Below the pieces are notes generated by a model. The model had not been told where the DNA came from, did not search any database, and saw nothing but the letters and a program-made list of their open reading frames with translations. From positions 1 through 64,000 of the forward strand of contig JAVBOB010000013.1 in assembly GCA_031551125.1 (NCBI GenBank): a stretch of 64,000 nt of DNA. Direction: 5' to 3'. The DNA is from JAIRNF01 sp031551125. Its GTDB lineage: Bacteria; Bacteroidota; Bacteroidia; Bacteroidales; UBA932. Numbering within the stretch: position 1 is the first letter of the stretch; every line of letters starts with the position of its first letter. The translations under genes were made by a program, and so were the position numbers. Shown piece by piece: positions 1 to 8,147 of this stretch.

Positions 1-2
1 CT

Positions 3-275
3 TAATGTGGCTATAAAGTCATGTAGATTAAATAAATATATTGATGAAACTTGACTAACGAGATCTGGTACGGCAATCAACATAAATACAGACCAAGTAA
101 TAACTGTAGGTACTCTAAAAGCAATAAATAATAGAATTAACAAATATTCATATAGGACAAGAGGTCTGTCTACAAAAATAAAATATTTGACTGCGGCTAA
201 AAGCAAATTCATTGAATTCACAGCTAACAGTACTAAAAGAAAAAAGAAAAATTTGCTTTTAAAAAATTGCTTCAT
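3..275 (-). CDS. Membrane protein, cut by the left edge (N-terminal 91 residues)
   Basis: An open frame starts at ATG 273-275 and runs off the window with no stop. It overlaps the end of the PgpA-like gene by 17 bases, so it is probably co-translated as the last visible gene of the leftward cluster. The 91 visible residues are very hydrophobic. They form a short basic start (MKQFFKSK), a first membrane helix, a loop carrying VDRPLVLYEY, a second helix, and a third hydrophobic stretch. This layout recalls the N-terminal membrane anchor of sulfatase-like phosphoglycerol or phosphoethanolamine transferases in surface-glycan loci. The catalytic part lies outside the window, so that assignment is only an inference. 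No other family is recognised. Confidence 0.6.
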   Translation of the reverse strand, partial: MKQFFKSKFFFFLLVLLAVNSMNLLLAAVKYFIFVDRPLVLYEYLLILLFIAFRVPTVITWSVFMLIAVPDLVSQVSSIYLFNLHDFIATL

Positions 276-723
276 AAGTAGTGATTATCAAAATGGTATA
301 TGCTGCAGCAGCTACATCATCCAAGACATTCCTCAAACTTGCTGACAAAAGCCTTGCATCTTTTTCAATCCATCCGATACCTAAGCATTTTGAAATGTCA
401 AAAAATCTAAAAAGTATAAATGCCGTGGCCCATATAGTAATTGAATTGGAAAGAAAAATATAAATCAATACTATAGCTATTGTTTCATCTAAAGTATAGA
501 TCGCCGGATCGTCATTATTGTATTCACTTCTAAAATAGGAAAAGCACCAAAAGTGTCCCAACAGCAAAAAGAGCAATACTTCTATTTTTATTGTGGTGGG
601 CAGCCATTGTAAAAAAAACAATACGATAAAGGCAAAAAACGATGTTATGGTTCCCGGTGCTTTCGAAAAGAATGTGGAGGTATAAAGACTTGTCCCTAAA
701 AGATATTTTATTTTATTTTTTAT
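259..723 (-). CDS. pgpA: Phosphatidylglycerophosphatase A (PgpA-like), no canonical start codon
   Basis: PgpA removes the terminal phosphate from phosphatidylglycerophosphate to give phosphatidylglycerol in the inner membrane. The frame contains the family hallmarks in order: KAPGT (bases 645-662), DPAIYTLDE, FRFFDISK and VLDDVAAAAY, with hydrophobic helices between them. The first common start codon is TTG at 619-621, but that would delete the conserved APGT segment. Upstream in frame there is no ATG, GTG or TTG before the stop at 757-759. ATA at 721-723 or ATT at 751-753 are the only near-cognate options giving a normal PgpA length of about 155-165 residues. I drew the start at 723. The frame overlaps the end of the pgsA-like gene (stop 713-715) in a different frame, which fits translational coupling or a frameshift. 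Family call is firm; the start is unresolved. Confidence 0.7.
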   Translation of the reverse strand: MKNKIKYLLGTSLYTSTFFSKAPGTITSFFAFIVLFFLQWLPTTIKIEVLLFLLLGHFWCFSYFRSEYNNDDPAIYTLDETIAIVLIYIFLSNSITIWATAFILFRFFDISKCLGIGWIEKDARLLSASLRNVLDDVAAAAYTILIITTYEAIF

Positions 724-1255
724 GCCGAAAAAGCAATTTTGTGAATACAGAATAACTTAACGATAGTATTGCCACTTCTACCATAAAAACTATCGGAACA
801 ATACTAAGCTGTGGGGCAAAACTGGAACAACTCAAACAAAATAAAATCAAAGTATAAATAAGAAATGTTTTCCATTTGCCTGAAGGATCTGATGCTTTAG
901 GCAATATATGCTTCGACCTAAGTACAATCACTATTAATTCTCTAAAAACAAATAAACAGAAAAACCATATATGTATGCTATGCAACAAAACTAATTCCAG
1001 CAGTAACACTGTGCAACAAATTTTATCTGCATATTGATCAAGCTGAGCGCCAAATGATGTAGTGGCCTTTAACTTACGTGAAAGTTGCCCATCAAGAAAA
1101 TCTGAAAGGCCACACCACGCAGCCGCTGTCATTAGAAATAGTGATTTAGGATCAGCGAATAAAATGGGGATGCAGATCAATATTCTGCTGGCTGTTATGA
1201 GATTAATGAATAAGATTAATCCTTCTCGTTTTTTGAAATCAAAACCTTTTATCAA
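713..1255 (-). CDS. pgsA: CDP-alcohol phosphatidyltransferase (PgsA-like)
   Basis: This integral membrane enzyme family transfers a phosphatidyl group from CDP-diacylglycerol to an alcohol. The signature is present as DFLDGQLSR, then eight residues, then GAQLDQYADK, matching the D-x2-DG-x2-x-R-x8-G-x3-D-x3-D pattern, with Ser in place of the usual Ala before Arg. About five hydrophobic segments follow. At 180 residues it has the usual PgsA size. The next gene is PgpA-like, so glycerol-3-phosphate is the most likely acceptor, making phosphatidylglycerophosphate. The only common start is TTG at 1253-1255; the first internal Met lies past the first helix, so it cannot be the start. It may be a second, cluster-specific copy, because its neighbours are glycan genes. 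Whether the genome has another pgsA cannot be seen here. Confidence 0.8.
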   Translation of the reverse strand: MIKGFDFKKREGLILFINLITASRILICIPILFADPKSLFLMTAAAWCGLSDFLDGQLSRKLKATTSFGAQLDQYADKICCTVLLLELVLLHSIHIWFFCLFVFRELIVIVLRSKHILPKASDPSGKWKTFLIYTLILFCLSCSSFAPQLSIVPIVFMVEVAILSLSYSVFTKLLFRHKK

Positions 1256-1264
1256 TATTATGAT

Positions 1265-1888
1265 TTAAAATATGTGATTATCCGTCTCAAATGCTGCAGA
1301 TTCTATTTTATTATTGAATTTTTCCAATAACTTTTCAATATCTCTTTCGGGGAGTCTTTTGAATAGTTTATGAAGAAAATTGTTTTTAGGGGCTATAATT
1401 GTCCAAGCCGTCAGGAATATTATCTTGCAATCAACCGCAAAGGATATATTATTGACATACTACAACTCTAATTCTCGTTTGTATGGTTGTATTATTTTGT
1501 CAAAAAACATCTTTGGATCATTGGCTCTTGTCAAAAAATCTACTTGTTTTTGTAATTTTAGTGGATCAATCCAATAATCGTCCCCTTCACAAATTGCAAT
1601 ATATTGTCCTCTTACTTCTTTTGTAAATAAATACCCCCAAATATTTAATCCTTTGGAATACTGGTTTTCACTTTGTATTATTGGCTTAATAAAAGAATAT
1701 TTTGCAGCATATTCTTTTATAATGGCAGCAGTATTATCTGTGGAAGCATCATCATGCACAATAACTTCTATGGGGAAGTTGCATTGCTGCATAACAAAAC
1801 TGTCAAGGGTTTGTTTAATATGTGACCCATGATTAAAGGTAGTGCAAACAATGCTTACTAATGGTCCTTTATTTGTTTGTTTCTCCAT
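1265..1888 (-). pseudogene. Family 2 glycosyltransferase, short and interrupted by an in-frame TAG
   Basis: The start is ATG 1886-1888. The N-terminal 120 residues are a clear GT-A domain: VSIVCTTFNH, then VIVHDDASTDNT (nucleotide-binding Asp pair), then CEGDDYWIDPLKLQKQ (metal-binding region and the common DDYW motif). After about residue 120 the similarity to this GT2 type stops. The frame meets TAG at 1460-1462 after 142 residues, whereas these enzymes usually run to about 250-320. The same frame continues open after the TAG for a further 64 codons to TAA at 1265-1267, with a hydrophobic stretch and a charged C-terminus. This may be a gene with an internal deletion plus a nonsense mutation, or a short functional GT ending at 1460. 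It sits 18 bases after the aminotransferase and just before pgsA. Confidence 0.6.
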
Positions 1889-1906
1889 GAGAGAAGACCC
1901 CTTACT

Positions 1907-3025
1907 CTATTTGTTGTTGATTAATAAATCGCAAATCTTAAACACCTCCTCATCCTGTAAGTTTGCATGAATGGGCAAACACAGTACTTGGCTGGCAACA
2001 CATTCCGCTACAGAAAGATTCGATGGTTCTGCTGACGGTAGCCCTCTATAGGTCGGGAACTGGCTGATAAGAGGATAGAAGTATCGTCTACCAAAAATAC
2101 TATTCTTTTTTAATTCATCATACACTTCATCTCGCGTCCGGCCATATTTTGTTTTGTCAATAAGAATAGGGAAGTAAGGGTAACCTTGACGTACATCTGG
2201 CATATCATGCAAATAACGAATTCCTTCAGTGTTCTTTAACAGTTTTCTGTACAGCTCCGTTATTTCTTTTCGTCTCTGAATATACGTATCTACATGTTTT
2301 AGCTGGAGGATGCCGTATGCTGCCTGTACCTCATTCATTTTGGCGTTAATACCAGGTTCTATTACCGTAACCTCATCTACAAAACCAAAATTCTTGAGGT
2401 AATCTATGCGCTTCTTCGTTTTTTCATCTTGACAAATAATTGCTCCTCCCTCAATGGTGTTGAAAACCTTGGTGGCATGAAAACTCAATATGGATAAATC
2501 TCCATAATTCAATACCGAGTTTCCATTAATGGTTACACCAAAAGCATGAGCAGCATCATAAATCACTTTTAGCCCATAGATATCAGCTATTTGCTGAATT
2601 CGCTCAACATTACAGGGGTTCCCATATACATGCACCGGGAGTATGGCTGTTGTTTTGGGTGTAATAGCAGATTCTATTTTTTCTGGGTTTACATTGAAAT
2701 AGGTTGGTTCAATATCCACAAAAACGGGTTTTATTCCATTCCACCAAAGAGAGTGGGTTGTTGCCACAAAGCTATAAGGAGTTGTTATCACTTCTCCAGT
2801 AATACGTAAGGCCTGTAGGGCCGTAATGAGCGCAAGAGTACCATTGGAAAAAGCAGAAATATATTTTACTCCCAAATATTCGGCCAAGGCTTTTTCAAAT
2901 TGTTGGTGAAATGGCCCATTATTGGTAAGCCATTTATTCCCCCATATTTCCTTTAAATACGGGATAAATTCTTCTAACGGGGGAAGCGCAGGTTGTGTAA
3001 CTAATATCGGTTGATCGTTATTCAT
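1907..3025 (-). CDS. DegT/DnrJ/EryC1/StrS sugar aminotransferase
   Basis: This is a PLP-dependent enzyme that aminates a keto group on a nucleotide-activated deoxysugar, typically a 4-keto or 3-keto hexose, for surface polysaccharide. At 372 residues it has the normal family length. Visible hallmarks are the SNGTLAL phosphate-binding region, the segment VIYDAAHAFG with the PLP-stacking Asp, and SFHATKVFN holding the Schiff-base lysine. The resemblance is closest to my memory of VioA/QdtB-like members, but the substrate cannot be set from sequence. Its start overlaps the stop of the flippase gene by 8 bases, so the two are one transcript. No nucleotide-sugar dehydratase is visible in the window; the rest of the cluster may lie elsewhere. 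Confidence 0.88.
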   Translation of the reverse strand: MNNDQPILVTQPALPPLEEFIPYLKEIWGNKWLTNNGPFHQQFEKALAEYLGVKYISAFSNGTLALITALQALRITGEVITTPYSFVATTHSLWWNGIKPVFVDIEPTYFNVNPEKIESAITPKTTAILPVHVYGNPCNVERIQQIADIYGLKVIYDAAHAFGVTINGNSVLNYGDLSILSFHATKVFNTIEGGAIICQDEKTKKRIDYLKNFGFVDEVTVIEPGINAKMNEVQAAYGILQLKHVDTYIQRRKEITELYRKLLKNTEGIRYLHDMPDVRQGYPYFPILIDKTKYGRTRDEVYDELKKNSIFGRRYFYPLISQFPTYRGLPSAEPSNLSVAECVASQVLCLPIHANLQDEEVFKICDLLINNK

Positions 3026-4484
3026 AAGATTTTTTTTTACGCAAGATTAGGTCATTAATAATTTGTCGGTAGTCATGATATGGCTCAAAATTAAAAATGC
3101 GAGCAATCAAAAGGTAGATTAATGCGTAGCCCACAGTTTGTATTATAACCAATAATAAGTTGTTGAGTATAATATGTTGGAACGCAAAAAATACAATTAT
3201 TCCTACTACAATTGAAATGATGAAATACGGAAATATATCCTTAAGCTGGTCCTTTAACTTATAATTGATAATACGCCCTGAATAAAAACCATTCAAAAAA
3301 TAAGAAACATATGAAGAGACTATCATTCCTATAATCATTCCTATAATTCCATAAGAAATTATCCCAATAACTATTAGCGCTACGCCAGCTGTTTTTTTTA
3401 GTATTTCCAACTTTAAAAAAATATCACTTCGCCCTTTAGCTTTTAAGATGCTGAGTGTTGTAGTATGCAAAACAAACAGCATGCCAGCGGCACATAGCAG
3501 TTGAAAATAGAGAATGGAGGGTATCCATTTATCTGTAAACAGCAAAACGATCAGTGGCTTCGCAATTACTGCCAACAGCACCATTAGTGGAAAGTTGATA
3601 AACACCAACGCTTTTAGGCTCTTTTTGACGCCTATTTTCATTTTTTCATTATCATCCTGTAGCGTTGAAAAAACAGGAAAGGTAACTTGTGTTACAATAC
3701 TGGAAATAGTTAATCCGGGAGCATCTTGCAAGCGTTGAGCCTGAGTATAATACCCTAAATCTTTCGAATTAAAAACCTTTCCTATGATTAATGATTGCAA
3801 ATTTTGATAGGTAGTATCAAGCAATCCTGAAAGCAATAATTTTGATCCGTAACCAAACAGATTTTTTAGAGATTGCATGCTAAATATCAACATGGGTCGC
3901 CATGGATTTGTTATCCAATACAAAACGCACTTCAAGCAGCTATTGCTTATCACTTGTATAGCCAAACTCCAAACTCCTAACCCTTTTATGGCACAACCAA
4001 TTGCAAGCAATCCAGAAAGTAGAGCGGATACAATGTTGATGCGAGCAATTTTTTTAAAATCTACCGCTTTTTGCAAGATGGCAGATTGAACCATAACAAA
4101 TGCATTAATTACAAGCACTATTGCTAAAGCTCGCAGTAAAACAGTCAGCTGAGACTGTTCATAAAAGGATGCTATTAATGGTGATGTTGCATAAAGAATG
4201 ATAAAAAAAACTATTCCTAATGCTACATTAAGATAGAAAATAGTTGAATAATCTTCTTTTGAAACATCTTTTTTCTGAATCAAAGCCGCTCCAAAGCCAC
4301 TATCTACAATGCTATTTGATATGGCTATGAAAACCATAATCATTCCAATGAGCCCAAAATCCTCTGGGAAAAGCATTCTAGCCAATACAATGTTGACTAG
4401 AAATAGAATGAGAACGGAACCGAACCTATCAAGAGAGCTCCATAGAAGTGCATTAACTGTTTTATGCCTGAGACCAACACTCAT
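3018..4484 (-). CDS. Polysaccharide flippase (Wzx/MOP-type, PST family)
   Basis: This is a 488-residue, very hydrophobic protein with about 12-14 predicted membrane helices. It begins with RHKTVNALLWSSLDRFGSV, a typical opening of the WzxC/TuaB branch of lipopolysaccharide flippases, followed by the LARMLFPEDFGLIGM segment. These proteins move undecaprenyl-linked glycan units across the inner membrane. It is the first visible gene of the leftward glycan cluster, followed by the aminotransferase, glycosyltransferase and phospholipid genes. The 106 bases between it and ddl hold no gene. A dedicated promoter is likely there, but I did not see a clean one. Family assignment is firm; the exact substrate is unknown. 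Confidence 0.88.
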   Translation of the reverse strand: MSVGLRHKTVNALLWSSLDRFGSVLILFLVNIVLARMLFPEDFGLIGMIMVFIAISNSIVDSGFGAALIQKKDVSKEDYSTIFYLNVALGIVFFIILYATSPLIASFYEQSQLTVLLRALAIVLVINAFVMVQSAILQKAVDFKKIARINIVSALLSGLLAIGCAIKGLGVWSLAIQVISNSCLKCVLYWITNPWRPMLIFSMQSLKNLFGYGSKLLLSGLLDTTYQNLQSLIIGKVFNSKDLGYYTQAQRLQDAPGLTISSIVTQVTFPVFSTLQDDNEKMKIGVKKSLKALVFINFPLMVLLAVIAKPLIVLLFTDKWIPSILYFQLLCAAGMLFVLHTTTLSILKAKGRSDIFLKLEILKKTAGVALIVIGIISYGIIGMIIGMIVSSYVSYFLNGFYSGRIINYKLKDQLKDIFPYFIISIVVGIIVFFAFQHIILNNLLLVIIQTVGYALIYLLIARIFNFEPYHDYRQIINDLILRKKKSYE

Positions 4485-4590
4485 TTTTATTTTCTCAAAA
4501 TTAAGACAAGCCTCAGCTTAATATCATACAGTTATTATAGCAAATTTATGGTAATTAAGTGCCAAAGACAAACAGGGGTTTTTGCTACAT

Positions 4591-5577
4591 TTATCTCCTT
4601 ATCGCATCCTCTATCACCAACCCCAGCACATTTCCCACGCTTTCTCCCATTGCCCTAATTTGCTTAGGCACTAAGCTGTTTTCTGTCATGCCCGGTACGG
4701 TGTTTACTTCGAGAAAGTACAACTTATCTTGCTCCTTGCTGTAAATGTAGTCTATGCGCACAATACCACGGCAACCTACGCGGTCATATATAAATGCTGA
4801 TGTATCTTTTACTCGTTTGGTCAGTTCATCAGATATACGAGCAGGTGTAATTTCGTCAGACATGCCGGGAGTGTACTTCGCTTCGTAATCGAAAAACTCT
4901 TTCTTACTTACAATTTCTGTTATCGGAAAGATTAGCATCTCATTTCCGCTACGCATAAGACCACAGGTAAGCTCTACGCCCGATATAAACTCTTCGGCAA
5001 TTACATTCACATCTTCCTGAAAGGCACTTTCTAGAGCTTTCTGCATATCATCCATCGATTTTACTTTGGTGATACCGAAGCTGCTGCCGCCCTCGTTGGG
5101 TTTTACAAAAATGGGTAATCCTAGCGTGCGAACAACCTTTGCTGCATCTATAGGCTCGCCTTTGCGAATCAGCATACCCTTAGCCATAGCCACATCAGCA
5201 TCGGCTAGGTAGTTCTTGCAAGCCCACTTGTTGAAGGTAAGCGCTGATACCAGTACGTTGCTGGTGGTGTAGGGAATGTGCAGGAGCTCAAAATACCCTT
5301 GAATCAGTCCGTCTTCACCGGGTGTACCATGAATGATAATTAAAGCACAATCAAATAAGCGTTTTTCTCCCTCATCACTAAAGCTGAAGTCGCTTTTGTT
5401 AATGGGAACGTCTGCCTTGTCGGCTTGCTGTACGTACCATCTTACCCCGTCAACAATAACACGGAAAATGTTGTATTGTGTTCTATCTATAGAGGTCTCA
5501 ACTAGATCTGCGCTACGTAATGATACGGCGTGCTCCGAAGAGTTCCCCCCTGTTACTATTGCAATATTTTTTCTCAT
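4591..5577 (-). CDS. ddl: D-alanine--D-alanine ligase
   Basis: Ddl is an ATP-grasp ligase that makes D-Ala-D-Ala for peptidoglycan in the cytoplasm. The open frame extends up to 5802, but the first 75 codons do not look like Ddl. The family start MRKNIAIVTGGNSSEH begins at ATG 5575-5577, giving 328 residues, the usual size. Other hallmarks are IHGTPGEDG, FVKPNEGGSSFG (ATP-grasp), EEFISGVELTCG, and the metal-binding end YFLEVNTVPGMT. The remaining 226-base gap to trpS is non-coding and divergent. A VanX-type dipeptidase with the opposite activity lies at 13614-14288. Confidence 0.95.
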   Translation of the reverse strand: MRKNIAIVTGGNSSEHAVSLRSADLVETSIDRTQYNIFRVIVDGVRWYVQQADKADVPINKSDFSFSDEGEKRLFDCALIIIHGTPGEDGLIQGYFELLHIPYTTSNVLVSALTFNKWACKNYLADADVAMAKGMLIRKGEPIDAAKVVRTLGLPIFVKPNEGGSSFGITKVKSMDDMQKALESAFQEDVNVIAEEFISGVELTCGLMRSGNEMLIFPITEIVSKKEFFDYEAKYTPGMSDEITPARISDELTKRVKDTSAFIYDRVGCRGIVRIDYIYSKEQDKLYFLEVNTVPGMTENSLVPKQIRAMGESVGNVLGLVIEDAIRR

Positions 5578-5803
5578 TAAGGCAATCAAAATTCTAAAGT
5601 GCGAAAATAACCAAAAATTCTGTGAAAATCCATTCTTGAAAACAAGAGAATTAAATCTCACAATATTTCTATCTTTGTAACCCCGTATGTTATCATATAG
5701 AATAAAGGGAACATGCCAATTAAGGTAATGTTGCAAACCTTGTTTAATTAACAGGGTTATATGGGGGGGGTAAAAGAAAGTTGTCAATCTTTTTGCATAC
5801 ACT

Positions 5804-6793
5804 ATGGAAACAGTTGTAAGTGGTATTCGCTCTACCGGGAACCTACACTTAGGAAACTATTTTGGCGCATTGCGTAACTTTACAAAGATGCAGCATGAAA
5901 ATCGCTGCTTCTTTTTCATTGCTGATTTACACTCGCTTACTACCCATCCGCATCCGGACGATTTTCATGGTAATGTGCATCGCGTGTTAGCAGAGTATTT
6001 GGCGGCCGGATTAGACCCGAATGTTGCTACCATATTTGTACAAAGCGATGTGCCTGAAGTGTCTGAATTATACGTAATTCTTAATATGCTAGCCTATAAA
6101 GGGGAGTTGGAACGTACAACCTCTTTCAAAGAAAAAATACGTAAACATCCGGATAATGTGAATGCCGGCCTATTGACCTATCCTGTGCTTATGGCCTCTG
6201 ACATCCTAGTACACCGAGCAAACAAAGTTCCTGTTGGGAAAGATCAGGAGCAACACCTTGAAATGACGAGAGTTTTCGCTCGTCGCTTTAATAACATGTA
6301 TGGAGTAGAGGTATTTCCCGAGCCAACAGCATACAATTTTGGTAGCGAGCTGACAAAGATTCCCGGATTGGATGGTAGTGGGAAAATGGGAAAAAGCGAA
6401 GGCAATGGTATATATTTAGCTGATGATGAGAAAACAATACATAAAAAGGTAATGAGGGCGGTGACCGATGGTGGCCCAACTGAACCTAATAGCCCTATGC
6501 CGGAATCGATTCAAAACATTTTCACATTACTAAGTGTAGTTTCCACCCCTGAAACAGTACAGCAATTTAAAAACAAGTACAATGCTTGTGATATCCGATA
6601 TGGCGATTTGAAAAAACAGCTGGCGGAAGATATCTGTAAAATTACATTGCCTATTCGTGAACGTATTGAACAAATCAGCGCAGACAAGGATTACCTCAGA
6701 AAGGTAATTAGCGAAGGGGCTCAAAAAGCAAGGGCTAGCGCGGCAGAAACACTCAGCGTAGTTAAGAAAGCAGTCGGATTCCGGTCATTCTAG
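5804..6793 (+). CDS. trpS: Tryptophanyl-tRNA synthetase
   Basis: A class I aminoacyl-tRNA synthetase that charges tRNA-Trp in the cytoplasm. At 329 residues it is standard bacterial TrpS length. The HIGH-type motif appears as GNLHLGNYFG (residues 12-21), and the KMSKS loop as KMGKS (194-198), both needed for tryptophanyl-adenylate formation. The start MET at 5804 fits the family, which begins with a short strand before SGIRSTG. A TATCTTTG box at 5670-5677 could be the -7 element of its promoter, but no good -33 partner is seen. It runs codirectionally with efp 63 bases downstream, although efp has its own predicted promoter. Confidence 0.96.
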   Translation: METVVSGIRSTGNLHLGNYFGALRNFTKMQHENRCFFFIADLHSLTTHPHPDDFHGNVHRVLAEYLAAGLDPNVATIFVQSDVPEVSELYVILNMLAYKGELERTTSFKEKIRKHPDNVNAGLLTYPVLMASDILVHRANKVPVGKDQEQHLEMTRVFARRFNNMYGVEVFPEPTAYNFGSELTKIPGLDGSGKMGKSEGNGIYLADDEKTIHKKVMRAVTDGGPTEPNSPMPESIQNIFTLLSVVSTPETVQQFKNKYNACDIRYGDLKKQLAEDICKITLPIRERIEQISADKDYLRKVISEGAQKARASAAETLSVVKKAVGFRSF

Positions 6794-6804
6794 CGAGCGT
6801 ATGA

Positions 6805-6833
6805 TTGTGATTCACATATAATTTGTAATTTTG
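6805..6833 (+). promoter_or_regulatory. Predicted Bacteroidota-type promoter for efp
   Basis: TTG at 6805-6807 and TAATTTTG at 6826-6833 are separated by 18 bases. They match the phylum consensus TTTG-N19/20-TAnnTTTG apart from slightly short spacing. The efp start codon lies 23 bases downstream. Inferred from pattern only. Confidence 0.5.
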
Positions 6834-6856
6834 CACCCTAACTAAAATAAACATTA

Positions 6857-7426
6857 ATGGCTACTACAGCAGATTTTAAGAACGGACTTTGTATCTCATT
6901 CAACGGAAAACCTTGCTCAATTACGTGGTTTCAGCACGTAAAGCCTGGTAAGGGAGGAGCGTTTGTAAAGGTAAAGATGAAAAATTTGGAAAACGGTAAA
7001 ACGTTGGAAAACACCTATAACGCAGGAGAAAAAATTGATATTATCCGTGTTGAGCGTCGTCCCTACCAATTTTTGTATAAGGATGAGAGCGGCTTTCACT
7101 TCATGCATAACGAAACCTTTGAACAGATTGATCTTCAGGAAGAAATGGTTGATAATGCCGATTTGATGAAGGAAGGACAATATGTAGAAATGATGTTTCT
7201 TGCAGATGAAGAGCGGGTATTAACCTGTGAACTTCCTCCTTTTGTAGAGCTGGTAATTACCTATACAGAGCCGGCAGTAAAGGGCGATACGGCTTCAACA
7301 TCCGCATTGAAAAGCGCAACGCTTGAAACCGGCGCTGAAATTATGGTGCCTCTTTTCATCAACCAAGATGAAAAAATAAAAGTTGATACGCGTACACGTG
7401 AGTATTCAGAACGTGTAAGGCAATAA
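6857..7426 (+). CDS. efp: Translation elongation factor P
   Basis: EF-P binds the ribosome between P and E sites and relieves stalling at polyproline stretches. The 189-residue length and three-domain layout are typical. The loop that contacts the P-site tRNA is KPGKGGAFVKV, with Lys32 at the position that some bacteria modify. The C-terminal OB domain ends with VPLFINQDEKIKVDTRT, a standard signature. No EpmA or EpmB modification enzyme is present in the window, so the modification state is unknown. It lies between trpS and a convergent ACP phosphodiesterase gene only 14 bases away. Confidence 0.96.
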   Translation: MATTADFKNGLCISFNGKPCSITWFQHVKPGKGGAFVKVKMKNLENGKTLENTYNAGEKIDIIRVERRPYQFLYKDESGFHFMHNETFEQIDLQEEMVDNADLMKEGQYVEMMFLADEERVLTCELPPFVELVITYTEPAVKGDTASTSALKSATLETGAEIMVPLFINQDEKIKVDTRTREYSERVRQ

Positions 7427-7440
7427 ATATTTTGTACAGA

Positions 7441-8025
7441 TTAGTTTTCTGCAATTTTTTCAGCAACAAACTGCTGTAAGGTTGGGAAAAAGTTGTAGAA
7501 ATTCTCTCTTAGCAAAGAATGATTAGTGGTGAGGAAGCGAATAGCTTCCTCGCTTTGTTTTGGGAGAGAGGTAACCCGCTCCATAATCTCCAGCGAACGT
7601 TGTAGTCCTTCTGTTGTAGCATATAGACATAACCGGTTACTTACAATCAAGTGGGGTAAAAATCCCCGTACCTGTTTTGGTAGTATGGAATAGTGACAAA
7701 TCATTGACCAGTAAAAGCCTCTTGCGAACCGACGAAGAGGAATAGGTGAAAAGTTTTGCCATTCGGAAGCAAGAAAGTAGTCATAGAACATATCAATAAA
7801 TATTCCGGAATATCGACCGAACTGAGGTTTTAACCATGCTATTGCTTCAATTACTTCGGGATGCTTATCCGTAAAATCGTCAATGGCGCGATGTAGTAAA
7901 ATGCCTTGCTTTACTTTGTTGGGATAACCGTTATAGGCTGATCCTTTTACAAAATCACCGATAAAATTACCAACCTGTATATCTCGATTATCTCCGGATA
8001 GGTATATATGCGCTAAGAAATTCAT
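7441..8025 (-). CDS. Acyl carrier protein phosphodiesterase (AcpH family)
   Basis: The AcpH/DUF479 family is linked to removal of the 4'-phosphopantetheine group from acyl carrier protein. The protein starts MNFLAHIYLSG and contains VGNFIGDFVKG and GILLHRAIDDFTDKHPEV, all hallmark segments with His and Asp residues of an HD-like metal site. At 194 residues it is full length. It is convergent with efp and divergent from the hexosaminidase gene. Family call is strong. The physiological role of this enzyme is less certain even in model species. Confidence 0.87.
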   Translation of the reverse strand: MNFLAHIYLSGDNRDIQVGNFIGDFVKGSAYNGYPNKVKQGILLHRAIDDFTDKHPEVIEAIAWLKPQFGRYSGIFIDMFYDYFLASEWQNFSPIPLRRFARGFYWSMICHYSILPKQVRGFLPHLIVSNRLCLYATTEGLQRSLEIMERVTSLPKQSEEAIRFLTTNHSLLRENFYNFFPTLQQFVAEKIAEN

Positions 8026-8086
8026 TATTGTCTCAACAATTCACTGGAAAGCAAAAGTATTAATAAAATGCTTTTGTCGGTTAGCC

Positions 8087-8117
8087 TTTGAAAATACGTT
8101 GTATTTTGTTAGGTTTG
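8087..8117 (+). promoter_or_regulatory. Predicted Bacteroidota-type promoter for the GH20 gene
   Basis: TTTG at 8087-8090 and TAGGTTTG at 8110-8117 are separated by exactly 19 bases, a full match to the phylum consensus. The start codon at 8148 gives a short leader of about 25 bases. This is the cleanest promoter match I found in the window. Confidence 0.7.
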
Positions 8118-8147
8118 TGGCTACCTTGAAAATTAAAACATATTGCC

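Noticed and set aside
281..463. Rightward frame of 60 codons
   Set aside because: It lies opposite the PgpA-like gene, which has clear family motifs.
1380..1577. Rightward frame of 65 codons
   Set aside because: It is opposite the glycosyltransferase and its open tail, and it has no recognisable features.
5578..5802. Upstream extension of ddl
   Set aside because: The first 75 codons do not resemble Ddl, and the family start is at 5577. The segment is treated as non-coding leader.
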